Assembly (NCBI RefSeq): GCF_037042905.1
Contig: NC_087249.1
Span: 14,875,901 to 14,939,900 of the forward strand
DNA length: 64,000 nucleotides
DNA from: Lytechinus pictus
Lineage: Eukaryota; Echinodermata; Echinoidea; Temnopleuroida; Toxopneustidae
Direction: 5' to 3'
A program made the translations under genes and the position numbers. Below, piece after piece: positions 10,977 through 21,859 of this stretch. Position 1 is the first letter of the stretch; each line of letters opens with the position of its first letter. Below the pieces are notes generated by a model. The model did no database searches and was not told where the DNA came from. It saw only the letters and a list, made by a program, of their open reading frames with translations.

Positions 10977-12852
10977 TAGGGTTGCAAAATTCCCGGGAAT
11001 TTTCGCGGTGGAAACTTTCCACGGGAATAAACGGGAATTTATTGGTAATTTTGGGAATTTTCGGCAATGATACTGATTGTTTCAAGCCAAAGTTTCAATC
11101 CAAATATTATGCTAAGACAGTCAGACAAGGCATAATTTCAATGAATTTCATGTAAAAGTTGATTTACTGTATCAGTGGCTGAATGGTACGTGCAATGGCA
11201 GTACATGTACACTGCAAATGCTTTACACAAGGGATATACATTTTTTTAAAGCAGTATTTCTGCATTTATTAATAAATCAAAATTACAAATTTATAACAAT
11301 GATATAAAATCAAACATATATACTGATCAAGTTACAAAGGTGACAATTGTATAGTAGTTAAGTAGATATATAGACATATTATTCATGTAAACAATAACAA
11401 ATGAATTTAAATGCAGAGGCCAGCTATCGTAAGCTGAAAGCTTGAAATAATAGCAGCCAGGAACGATGTTGTTCATGGAACGATGCCTATTGGATATTCT
11501 GGTCTTTCTGCAGCTGATGGGAATCAATATTGATAATAATTATAACATTATTGTTGTTATAAGCATTATTATTATAATTTCATTATCATTACTTTATTTC
11601 TTATTTATTTCTGCATAACAGAAGTGAGAACTTGGTGCTGTTTGCGGCGTTAATTTGATGAACTCATACAGATTGCTGGTTCCAGCTTAAAGTTTATTTT
11701 AGTTCATTAACCCTCTTTAGAAATAAACATTTTCGTTCATTATTTTCAAAATACTAGATCAAATTAATGAAACTGATATGAAAATGTCATTTAATATCAC
11801 AAAATATATGAAATTAATAACAAGTTTCTCAATCTCGATCATGGTCAAAGGTCATTTGAGGTCAACAAACTTAGTGCATGTTTTTTTTCTCCCTTTGTGA
11901 AAAATTATTCATCTTGGTTTCAAGGACAGCCATTATATTGTTATTTCTTGACCCCCCCATTTTTTCGGGGGTGCACGGATTGGGACATCTCAGAAATAAA
12001 TTAGTAATTTAACATTTTTCGTTCCTGGACCTGATTTTTCCCATTTAAAGACTCAAGCCAGTGCCATAGCTGGTGGTGGGATTAGTCTGCTGTGCAAACT
12101 TAGTCTGCATGCACAGACCCTGATTGAAACTTTGATCAACAAGTATAGTAGGTCTCCACGCAAAATCTTGCCGTTTCCTGAGCGAGAGGGCCTTCAGTAC
12201 ACAAGGCATGAGTAGGCTTCACATTCAGACCCTTAAATCATGTGAAGGCTTTGCACAGCAGACTAGCAAACCCTGCACTCGAGGAAAGTGTTCTGAATAT
12301 GCAGCTAGGTGTCTGCCAATGACTTGTGTACAGAAGGTACTTTTGTTGAACAGAAAATTGTATTCCTGCTAGTCTTGTGTGAAGACCTACTTGTGGAACA
12401 AAGTTCAATAAGGGTCTGTGCGTGCAGACTACATGTAGGGGGCAATGTTTTTATGTAATGGCAGTTCTCACATAAAAAAACCCTTGACAATGAAAAATTG
12501 AAAATGGGTAAAGCAAAGCTTTATTTTTTTACGTTCAATTGATAAGCTTCATTTTGTACAATGCTCCACCATGTTACTGGATACATAGACATGTATTATA
12601 ATGTGTTGCATGTACAGTTTGATTAATATTTTATACCATGGGCAATTTAAAGAATGAAGAATAGTTTAAATACAAATGGAAAGTATAATGTTTGAGGATA
12701 TCAATTCATAATTTTGTATTTAAAAACAGAATTTATCACTTTTGGTAAAAAAAATGAAAATTCCCGAAAATTCCCAAATTTCCCGGCAGCTGAAAATTCC
12801 CGAAACTTTCCATGGAAATTTTCCAATTTTTTTCCAGCCCTTTGCAACCCTA
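10977..12852. mobile_element. Non-autonomous hAT-like element
   Basis: The element is 1876 bp and begins TAGGGTTGCAAAATTCCCGG and ends TTTGCAACCCTA. The ends are inverted, and inverted TTCCCGGGAAT-like repeats run inward from both. ACCACAAT flanks it as a perfect 8-bp duplication at 10969-10976 and 12853-12860. The 8-bp duplication and TAGGGTTGCAAA termini fit the hAT superfamily. No transposase frame is present. A LINE 3' fragment (11240-11460) of the same family as 5223-5620 lies inside, with otherwise unrecognised AT-rich filler. Confidence 0.85.
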
Positions 12853-13055
12853 ACCACAATAATCCATCGTCGCGGAGAATAATCGAGCTGCTACGAGAAA
12901 TGGCGGAATGTGGCTTTGAAACTTCTAGCCAATCAAGGAAACTTCGGATGTCGTATAGACAATGACAACGTCACGCCTGGCATGCATCTCGTCGCTGATG
13001 GCGTTCACTCAAATGGCTCTGCTTTACCTGTACTGGCGCAAAAAACATCGCTTAC

Positions 13056-13107
13056 CTTCGCGGTTTCGCTTCACGGCCAGCGTGTCGCCCTTAAGAATCT
13101 TCTCCCA
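13056..13107 (-). other. Possible 52-nt exon with splice signals
   Basis: On the minus strand this stretch is bounded by a 3' splice site (pyrimidine-rich tract ending GACAG) and a strong 5' splice site (CGAAG|GTAAGC). The only frame open throughout would read WEKILKGDTLAVKRNRE. It lies in a CpG-richer island (about 12860-13140) within AT-rich DNA. No partner exons were found and the family is not recognised. It may be chance. Confidence 0.2.
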
Positions 13108-13140
13108 CTGTCATCAGTGATCAGGCAAGGAGGAACGACA

Positions 13141-14095
13141 AGCTATATGAATTAATAAATTTATATTACCAAAATGTTCAAATTTATAAGAATTAGGCAA
13201 AAATATTTGATAAAACAATACAGGAAACATCACTAAATGTTAAATGGGAACAATTATCAGGTCATACAATTTAAACTAGTGAAAAATTAAGAAAAAAAGA
13301 TTTAGTTGAACGCAATTCACGCCATGCCAATAGCCACTGACAAATAACTAAACAAGCTAAATCCTTGATATACACAAATTACTTGTTTTATACTCTCTAT
13401 CACTAGGCCGTGAAACAAATTTTAATACTTTTTCGCGTACAAGTGTTTCTTAAAAATGTTTCTAAATGGTGAGCAATTTATTGATCATTAAAGATCACCA
13501 ATTTAAATGGATGGAGCTGCTTGCACAACGCCAATAAAATATTGAATAGGGGAGACAAGCACTCATCTAAGTCTCTCGACAAGATGCCCGAGATCTCGCA
13601 GCGGCGTAACAGGGGTCGGTGGCCAGGGGGGGGGGGGGGGGGGGGCAAGAGCCAAAAATTTCCCGGTCATATCATGGTATGAACAGGCGTAATGGTGTAA
13701 TGAGGCGACGATTCTGAAAGGGCGAGACATTGCGTATCAGACAGAATTTATCTTTAAAAAAAAAGTTGCGAGCAAGCGAAACGAGCGAGCAAAATGTTTT
13801 GACATTTTTAATACAAAAATCAAATTTTGACATGATTTATCCAGAGAATACTTTATTTCACTCTTCTCTCTTTCAAATGTCATTCATTCCTTTTTTGTGG
13901 TCTGTATGCCACTGTGAACATGATTCTTTGCGGAAGTAGCGTGAAGAGTAAACAAATGAGAGGCGCAGTATGGCGCATGTGCTAAAAGCTGCTTAATATA
14001 AGTCCCGAGCGAGAATAAAAATCACATTTTCATAAGAATTTTAATTTGAGACAGTTTTGACATAATATTCAGTAAAAAAATATCATATCCGACTC
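13141..14095. other. Intergenic, with repeat scrap and poly-G tract
   Basis: No gene is supported. The stretch holds a short relative of the end of block D1 (about 13545-13600) and a run of about 20 G (13626-13645). The remainder is AT-rich DNA without recognised features. Confidence 0.5.
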
Positions 14096-14097
14096 GT

Positions 14098-14527
14098 TCA
14101 ATTCAATTCAATTCAATTCATTTATTATTTTCCATTAAAAAACAACAAAATATGTACATTTGAAATACACATGTATATACATAAATAGATCAAATACATA
14201 AGCATAGTAAATTAATATTGTAAGTAATAGAAATAAATGGAAAATGGAACACCTGTAGAAAGCTTTTTTTTAAAAGCTTGTAAATGGCAGGAGTCCAAAA
14301 GTTAACAAAATACAAATATAATAATGATAACAATATTAGATGGCGCATGTATTTGAATTCAACGTCTTGCCCCCTATCCCCACCTGCCCCCGGTCCCCAC
14401 CCCCCCTATCCCCACCTGCCCCCATCCCCCCTATCCCCACCTGCCCCCTGTCCCACCCCCCTACCCCCATCTCTCTCTCAGGTAGAATTCAAAATTAATA
14501 TAGGTTAAAATCTAAATTGAAATAAAA
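14098..14527 (-). mobile_element. 3' UTR and tail of the CR1-type LINE
   Basis: Downstream of the ORF2 stop codon the minus strand runs through a 3' UTR and ends in a short tandem tail, GAATT repeated about four times (about 14098-14121), in place of poly-A. This is the usual end of CR1-like LINEs. The UTR contains a G-rich tract on the sense strand (14365-14475). The same tail type occurs at 27025 and 61945. Confidence 0.8.
14365..14475 (-). repeat. G-rich tandem repeat in LINE 3' UTR (quadruplex potential)
   Basis: The plus strand shows three to four imperfect copies of a unit like CCCCCTATCCCCACCTGCC. On the LINE sense strand this gives many runs of 3 to 6 G. The tract is flanked by direct repeats GAATTCAA (about 14354 and 14485), as if inserted or slipped at one site. 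Several G4 structures would be possible in the LINE RNA. Confidence 0.7.
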
Positions 14528-17500
14528 TTAATATGACAACAAATAAACTTTAAGATTTTTTTTGAAAGTATTCAAAAAGACATTCTCCGTAATCGAAGTT
14601 GGTAATGAGTTCCATACTGTGGGCCCTGTATATCTAACTGTTTTTTGCATATACTGCTTATCAATATTCCAGATATGTAATTTTTTACTATTTCGAGTGT
14701 TATATTTGTGAATCATAGAATTAGTTTCAAACATATTGGCAAGAGGAGGCAAAACGGTTCCTTTGATACACTTGAATACAAAAATGGCAATTTGATAAGT
14801 GTTCAATTTATAAATATCTAATGTGTTTAACTGTTTGAATAGAGGTTTAGAATGAGCTAAATAATGCGAGTTTGTACAAATACGCAAGCAACGCTTTTGC
14901 AGTAAAAACAATGGTTTCAACTTTGAAGGGGTTGAATTTGCCCAAACGATATTACCATAGGACAAATAAGATAAAATTAGTGAATTATAAATAGTAAATA
15001 ATATATTCAGTGGTAAATAGTGTTTAAGTTTTGAAAGTAATCCTGTAGTTTTGCTGATTTTTGAAGAGATCATTGTAATATGAGGCTTCCATGAGAGATT
15101 CTCATCTAATAGTATACCTAGGAATTGTATGTTAGATACTCTTTCAATAAGAGTTTCATCTATATATAATGGGGGTACTTCATATATTACTTGCTTTCTA
15201 CTACTCTGTATTGTTTTGAAAAGAATACATTTTGTTTTTGCTAAATTTAGTGATAATTTGTTAACTTTAAGCCACAATGATACCTTTTTGATTTGTTCAT
15301 TAAACTGATTAACTAATAAATGTATATTGTTATTACTCATAAACAATGAAGTGTCATCAGCAAATTGTATAAACTTTAAGAAAGGGGCAGAGTTACAAAT
15401 ATCATTTATGTATAAGAGAAATAATAGGGGGCCCAAATTTGATCCTTGCGGAATTCCGCATTCCATCAGCAATTGTGAAGAAGTACACCCATTATATTCT
15501 GTAAACTGATATCTATTAGAAAAATAACTTTTGATCCATTTCAATGCTATCCCTCTTACACCATAATTAGCCATTTTCTCAAAAAGTATAGAAAAATTTA
15601 TAGTATCAAAGGCCTTACTCAGGTCCATAAAAACACCAAAAATAAACTGGTTTGAATAAAAAGCATTAACAATTCTATCATGAACAGATATCAAAGCAGA
15701 ATCTGTAGAAATATTTCTTCTAAATCCATACTGATCATTATGTAATACTTTATGTTTTGCTAAAAAATCATATAACCTATTGTAAAATATTTTCTCAACA
15801 ATCTTTGAAAAGCAAGAAAGGAGTGATATAGGGCGATAATTACCGATTATTTCTTTATCCCCCTTTTTAAATATTGGAATAATTTTTGATACTTTTAATT
15901 GCGAAGGTACTATCCCTGCGTTAAGTGAAAGATTAACTATATGAGTTAGGGGTTTTGCTATTGCATATCTAACATACTTAACAACGTCGGGACTAATGTC
16001 ATCCCATCCACAAGACTTACCATTCTTAAATGAACCAATTATTTGATAATTTCATCCTCATTAGTAGGTTTCAAGAATAAACAGTCTTTAAGAGGAGGAC
16101 TCAAAAAAGAAGAAAAATAGTTATCACTGTAATTACTATTTTTAATTGAAGATGCTAATTTTGGTCCAATGTTATTGAAATATTTATTAAAAGTGTTAGA
16201 TATTACCTCAGGATCGCTTAAAGTGTTTCCTTCATGTTTAAAATGTTGTGGTAAAATAGACTTTTGTTTATGAATTACATCATTTATCAATTGCCATGTT
16301 TGCTTAAGATTAGTTCTACAATCATTAAATTTTTGATAAAAATACACCTTCTTTGCTTTTCTAAGTTCTGATGAAATATTGTTTCGAATTGCCTTATATT
16401 TCTTTTCATTTTCTTTTACAGGGTAGCAACGAAACTTTTTATACAGTTTATTTTTCAGTTTGATTTTTTTTAGCAAGTCAAATGTTACCCATGGTTTCTT
16501 TATTTTATTTTTCTTACTTTTCTTAACAAGTAAAAATGATTCATTGTAATGTGTTTGAAATTTAGAAAAAAAGAGATTGTATGCGTTATTAGGACATATG
16601 CTTTCATAAACATCTAGCCATTGTTCACAACATAGTTTGCGAAAGAATGATTTCTTTGTCTTGTCGTTGATTACCCGTGTTTTCTTTTGCATCTCACTTT
16701 TCTGATACATTGGCATGTTGCTTACTATGACGAAGACCGGTAGGTGATCTGAAACATCAGAGTAAATGATGCCACTTTTCAAATCTGAAGTGTATGAATT
16801 AATAAAAATATTGTCGATTAATGACACAGAAGTTTTTGTAATTCTTGTCGGTTTACTTATCATAGGCCTTAAACCATTTGAATATATATTATTTAAAAAA
16901 GTATTTACCCTAGTATCAATAGAAGACTTTAATAGGTTCAGATTAAAGTCACCTAATACATATACATTTTTGTTTTCTTTTGCCAGAGACTGTAGAATAT
17001 TATCCAAATTATCATTGAATTCTAATATATTTGAATTTGGTGGCCTATAGACAAGTAATATCAAAATATTTTTCCCACGTGGGACTTGAATTTCGAGAGC
17101 AAAACATTCTTGACAATTCGTTATCAGACTTAGATCATTCCGTATTGAATATGTAACAGTAGTTGAGATAAGAAAAGCTAAGCCGCCTCCTCTACTTGAT
17201 TTTCGATCTAAATGAATAAATTCATAATCTTGAATGTGAAATATAGGGAGGGAATTATCCGAAATCCAGGTTTCCGTAAGCCCAACCACTGAAAACGGAT
17301 AATCTAAGGAATGAATTAATTGTTCTATATTAGATGAGTTCTTATTTAGGCTTCGACAATTTATATGCAACAAACCAAAGTCAAATTTATCATTTTTTCC
17401 TCTATATTTACAACAAAAATCTTCTGGAAGAATATATTGACAATCTTGAAGCAACGGATTGAAATTCCTGTCCGGATCAAGACCAATGACATCATCATCC

Positions 17501-17793
17501 TCATCATTAGTTATGTCATTAAGAGTCTGTGTAACTTGTGTAATCAATTCTGTGTCATCATGTTCAACAGAATCAAGAACATTTTCAATAAATTCTATGT
17601 TGTCAGAAATGTGATTAAATGGGAAAATATTACATAGACATTCATAGCATATCCAATCAGTTGGGTATCTTTGATATGCATTTGATACCAATCCACAATT
17701 ATCTGCGTGATATTTCAAACAGTTAGTGCACTGTATACCATTACCATCTATACAGTCACAAGTACATTCACTGAACGTTAAATTGTTGATCAT
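14528..17793 (-). pseudogene. CR1-type LINE ORF2 (PHD finger, endonuclease, reverse transcriptase), one frameshift
   Basis: This codes for the replication protein of a non-LTR retrotransposon. The frame from 17793 begins with a PHD-like Cys-rich finger (about 17760-17640). An APE-type endonuclease follows, with INCRSLNKN, TETWI, LGDFNLNL and SDHLPVF visible. The frame stops at 16039. About one base is missing from a homopolymer (plus-strand TTT at 16042-16044, AAA in sense). Past it, the next frame continues without stops through the reverse transcriptase: LSKAFDTIN, GIPQGSNLGPLL and FADD, to the stop at 14528. Apart from that one base the ORF is complete. The PHD finger plus this endonuclease order fits the CR1 group (CR1/Crack/Daphne-like). 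The copy is either recently dead or carries an assembly error. Confidence 0.9.
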
Positions 17794-18139
17794 TTACATA
17801 CTGATCAAAGTGAATTATTATCCTGAAAGTACCAATCCCAATGGAACCTGTATGGCTACATGTAAATAGAATAACAACTAATGGAAATGCAGTGAGCATT
17901 TTGGGCGAGAAACATCTAAAAATGGTAATAAAACCATATATAACCAAGTCTAGTAATAAAGAAGTGCACATTTTGAGAGAGAACCAACAACCATAAAACA
18001 ATGGAGATAAAAACAAGAATAAGGCAGTCGAAAGGCAGTACTTAGCTTATAAGCACTACTACTACTACAGACTATTTACAAGTGAACAGGAATATGAAGC
18101 TGTTCTTCAGTCTTATAATCTTATTCAGAGCCAGGAGCC

Positions 18140-19087
18140 TTAAAGGCTTTTACACAAGTTGTTGAGTTGACTTAATGAAGTTATAAGTTTTTTTACTGGC
18201 TCACTTCCGTTCGTCTTCACAGTGGCAAAAATTCTTCCGTCATAATACCATGCGTTTTCAACCATTGGATTTTTTCTCGCGGCCATTAGAAGTTTGAACT
18301 TTTCATTGACTAAGTCTTCTGCTAATGTGAGTCCTGATCCTTTCAGCTTCTTCTTGATTAGCATTATCTCATTTCGTTTTCTGTAAGAACAAAACTTTAC
18401 CAGTATGGACCTTGGTCTAGGCTTATCAACTGCAACCTTCCTCTTGGTCTCAGTAGTTTTTTTCTGCGTGCCCTTACCGACATCAGGCAGTCCTTCAGTG
18501 ATGGGTGTACTGTCGACGGCAGATGTGATGTCCTGGATGTCTTTGACGTTACGTGTGGCGATACCTGGAGGCCTCTTGCCAACTCTGTGGGACCTATCAA
18601 TGTCTCCATGCGTCAGGGGGCAACCAAGAGTTTTGGTGACAATATCAATAACAATGTTATCAGTGTTTTCATTCAATGACTCATCAACACCATAGATTCT
18701 GAGAGAATTGCGGCGACTATATTGTTCGAGCTCTGTGATTTCATTTTCAAGGTGCAACAGCTTTTCAGTTGTTTTTTCAAGAAAATTTTCAGTATGAACC
18801 ATATTACTTTGTGATTTATCAATTTCATTTCGTATATCATGCAAGGTTCCATCTATCATGTCTATTCTTTCTTCATTTTTGTTTATTCTTGCAGATAGTT
18901 TAGCTCTCACATCATCGATGCATTCCTCAATCAACTTCTTGAGTATTTCTTTAAACTCTTTATCCTTGAAAATTTCTTTCACAATTTCAGTTATACCGGT
19001 ACTACTTCCTTTAACTTTACTCTTTTTGTCAGCTTTGGCTTCTGACTTCGTACCTGAACGTAGAGTAATCGAGTTCTCTTCGGACAT
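18140..19087 (-). CDS. CR1-type LINE ORF1 protein
   Basis: This 315-residue ORF1 protein is thought to bind the element RNA. It has a Lys-rich N terminus, a coiled coil over roughly residues 60-120, then the ELEQYSRRNSLRIYGV segment and HRVGK. A C-terminal domain follows, with RPRSILVKFCSYRKR, LTLAEDL and WYYDGRIFATVK. This is the common coiled-coil plus RRM-like arrangement of LINE ORF1 proteins. ORF2 starts 346 bases downstream on the same strand. The frame is intact from ATG to stop. A decayed homologue of its C-terminal third lies at 32347-32640 on the plus strand. Confidence 0.88.
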   Translation of the reverse strand: MSEENSITLRSGTKSEAKADKKSKVKGSSTGITEIVKEIFKDKEFKEILKKLIEECIDDVRAKLSARINKNEERIDMIDGTLHDIRNEIDKSQSNMVHTENFLEKTTEKLLHLENEITELEQYSRRNSLRIYGVDESLNENTDNIVIDIVTKTLGCPLTHGDIDRSHRVGKRPPGIATRNVKDIQDITSAVDSTPITEGLPDVGKGTQKKTTETKRKVAVDKPRPRSILVKFCSYRKRNEIMLIKKKLKGSGLTLAEDLVNEKFKLLMAARKNPMVENAWYYDGRIFATVKTNGSEPVKKLITSLSQLNNLCKSL

Positions 19088-19330
19088 GCTACCCGGAAGT
19101 GTAATGTAAACATCACAAGAATTGCATCGTGTGGGACCGAAGTGCCAGTTCGAGCGAAGATAATGTTACCACTCTCAGAACAATCTCACAACAATCCACT
19201 TAATCGAGAACATAAATTACCATTTATGCAGCTCTGTCCGACTGTCCAACTTAAACTTCAGTTTTGCTTCAATTTGTCAAATTTTGGAGCATAAATCGTC
19301 TCAGAGAAAAATAAATCTGGATCACCAATA
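19088..19330 (-). mobile_element. Presumed 5' UTR of the CR1-type LINE
   Basis: This is the sequence upstream of ORF1. Its 5' limit cannot be fixed without another copy, and the end given is a guess. Confidence 0.35.
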
Positions 19331-19654
19331 TAGCGCCATCTATATAAACTCGTTTCCTTTGCTTTTCTTTCCTTTTTTTTTTCTTGGTTGAAGAACTTTT
19401 GGGGACCATGGCCCAACCCTTCCATAATCATATACGGCAGTGCTATGCGGTTGGGGTCTGTCTGGAGCTCCCGGAACTTCTTGATATCAAAGCCATATAA
19501 ACCTCGAAGATTGCCGCTATTTTTAATGAAATCGCGGGTATATACAGAATATAGCTGTTACACAACACATTCATATATGTTTATGAAGGGAGAGAGAGAG
19601 AGAGACAAAGATTACATCAGTGCGAGATAATGCATTACATGTAACTGTTTAATT
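19331..19654. other. Intergenic with short GA repeat
   Basis: No gene is seen between the LINE and block A. A short GA microsatellite lies at 19590-19604. Confidence 0.5.
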
Positions 19655-20425
19655 AAGCCAATTAGTACAAACATGAATTATCTAAAAAGACCCATTTTCA
19701 TTCTGTTTGGTTGCCATGTCCCTGTTGAAGGTCAACTTTCCATGCCTATCGATCCAATAAATCTGTCAACATCACCACAGTAATTGTTATTATTATCATT
19801 ATCATCATCATCATTATTATTATCATTTATTCGGCAAAGGAAATTACAAAAAACCCAATACATTTCAGCATAAACAATACAAGATAAGAAATATCAAACA
19901 CTGGAACGCCAGGGACAGAAGAAATTAACCAAATTACTGTGGCATAACATAAAGCCTTCTGTCCCAATTCCAATGGTTGATTCACAATCTACATTATAAT
20001 ATAAAGTAAACAATGATAAAGTACTAGTAATGTGAAGGGATATGACATGCGAAAGGAGTATTCGAAAACAATGTGGGATATAGATCAATTGCAATTTAAA
20101 CTATATGAGTCACTCTCCCCAATAATGGTGGAGTCTTGCAAAAGTTACAAACCTCGATCTACGACTATCCTTGGAAAGAGTAGCTTGGAGAACTAAAACA
20201 GGAATAGACCTGCCACGCAAGAACCGACATTCGAACTGATGGTGAATAGCCGTTGTTACACTAGGAAATTAGGTAGCCTCTTATGGGTCGCAAATTCAAC
20301 GCGGAATATTTTGTTTAAATGGGATAACGTGAGGGAAACAATCATAAATGAATCATTCGATCGTGACCTACTGAATTCCTAAAGTCCATCCTGATAAAAA
20401 TGGTTCATAAGTATATTGGTGATGG

Positions 20426-20700
20426 CTAAAGCGAAGACTGAGCAGTCTTGGAGCTACCTTGGGGTAAAGAGACGGATGCGACTGAAGTTGGAGGTTGATC
20501 ATCGTGACCGTTACCGGGTACAGAATGCTCTGACGGGTCGGTAGACTGATTTATGGATCCGGCAGGAGCAGCAGGATCTTGGTTCTGTGTTTGGCCTTGG
20601 TTTGGATCCTGCTGATCTGGTTCCGATACGCAGCACATGAGACAGGAGAGCCATCTGTAGAACGATTGCCCACAGGAAGCTTCAGGCAGCGGGAATTCGC
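20426..20700 (-). CDS. Unknown multi-pass membrane protein, last exon
   Basis: This exon supplies the C-terminal 90 residues of the membrane protein. The 3' splice site is TCCTAG at 20706-20701. The exon starts with the last two bases of a split Gly codon, which fits the one-base remainder left by exon 1 (phase 1). The coded tail begins with a Cys-rich patch (SFYRWLSCLMCC), a possible palmitoylation site. It continues as a Gln/Pro/Ser-rich, probably disordered tail ending at the stop at 20426. The exon is intact in block B (55058-55332) and decayed in block C (46750-46893). Confidence 0.75.
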
Positions 20701-21859
20701 CTAGGATAATAAAGAAACAAAATCGAGATTGATCTATTTAGAGATGATAATTTGCTTTTCTTAAAGGGTTTAATGTTTAGCTATGATAAGGGTAGAGGTC
20801 GAAGGGTATGATGATGATTTTTCTACCATGAATTAACACGAGGCTATTTTGCAATTACTGTCTTATAGGCATTGCGCCCTCTCCAGTGCCTAGAGTACAC
20901 ACTAATGTTGCTTCTACTTCTATCGCAGTACATTTTTTTGCAGGGGGGAGCAAGACACAAATAGATTTTGAAGAAACTAATGGGGCGCTTTTAAATTTTC
21001 TAAAGTGAATTAGAAGGATTTCAAGCACACCTTTGTTGAAGCTAGTGATATTTTTCATAAAAATGTAAGTTTCTTAAATTTCGGGGGGGGGGGGGCTGGG
21101 GCTTTTGCGACTAGATGGATATGAACAGGTAAGGTTCTCCTTACGTTGTTCATGGTACATAAAGAATATTATACCCCTTACTGAAAATTTGTTATTGATT
21201 GGTCGAGGGCCCTTCACGCGTGACTAATCATAATTTCACCCGACCATAAGATCAAAATAGTTGGTGACGTCGGGGTAGAATAGTTTTTTTTTTAAATAAT
21301 ATTTTGGGTCCGACTGAAAACCACGCAATCATCACTCAGGCACAGCGCACGACGGACTGCCTCCACCGGGTAAGTCTTGTGATGCAACGGCGCTCGACGC
21401 AGGGGTCTGCTCATGGGTCTGCTGAGAGATGAGCGCAGCGCAATCAACACAGGTAAAAATGCAATGCTAGCTGAATCACAAACTCTCCGATAAATAACTG
21501 TCAATGTGAAATCGCGTCTTCCTTGTTTACAATGAGTCTGTATGCTGAAAATAAAATAAGTGATGACCATCATTAATTAGATCATCGAATGATTCGGGCC
21601 CCTTGATTTTAGTTCAGCAGGGTTAGTTCACAATCGGTAAGAGGAATTATGAGAAGATCGATCTCACTAGTTCAGCCGCCGCGCCGCGCAACACCAAACC
21701 ACCTTGGGTGATGCTTGGGAGCCGACGGTAGTTTATTCTCGGTCGGTCTGGCAATGTTACTATGTTTAAGTAGTAATTGCCGAACCAACCTCGGACAACG
21801 ATATGTCCACTATACTTTCTCAAACCAAATATATTTGTATGATATAAAAGGTGCATTAC
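20701..21859 (-). other. Intron of the membrane-protein gene
   Basis: This 1159-base phase-1 intron has a GTAATG donor (first base 21859) and a TAG acceptor (20703-20701). It includes a poly-G run on the plus strand near 21083-21095. The block B intron (55333-56502) has the same borders. Confidence 0.75.

Noticed and set aside
14365-14475. C-rich repeat as a protein-coding Pro-rich segment
   Set aside because: A plus-strand frame crosses it but begins in LINE 3' UTR and has no coding support.
18397-18695. Two frames of 70 and 96 residues inside LINE ORF1
   Set aside because: Both overlap the ORF1 coding sequence in other frames and have compositions of out-of-frame translation.
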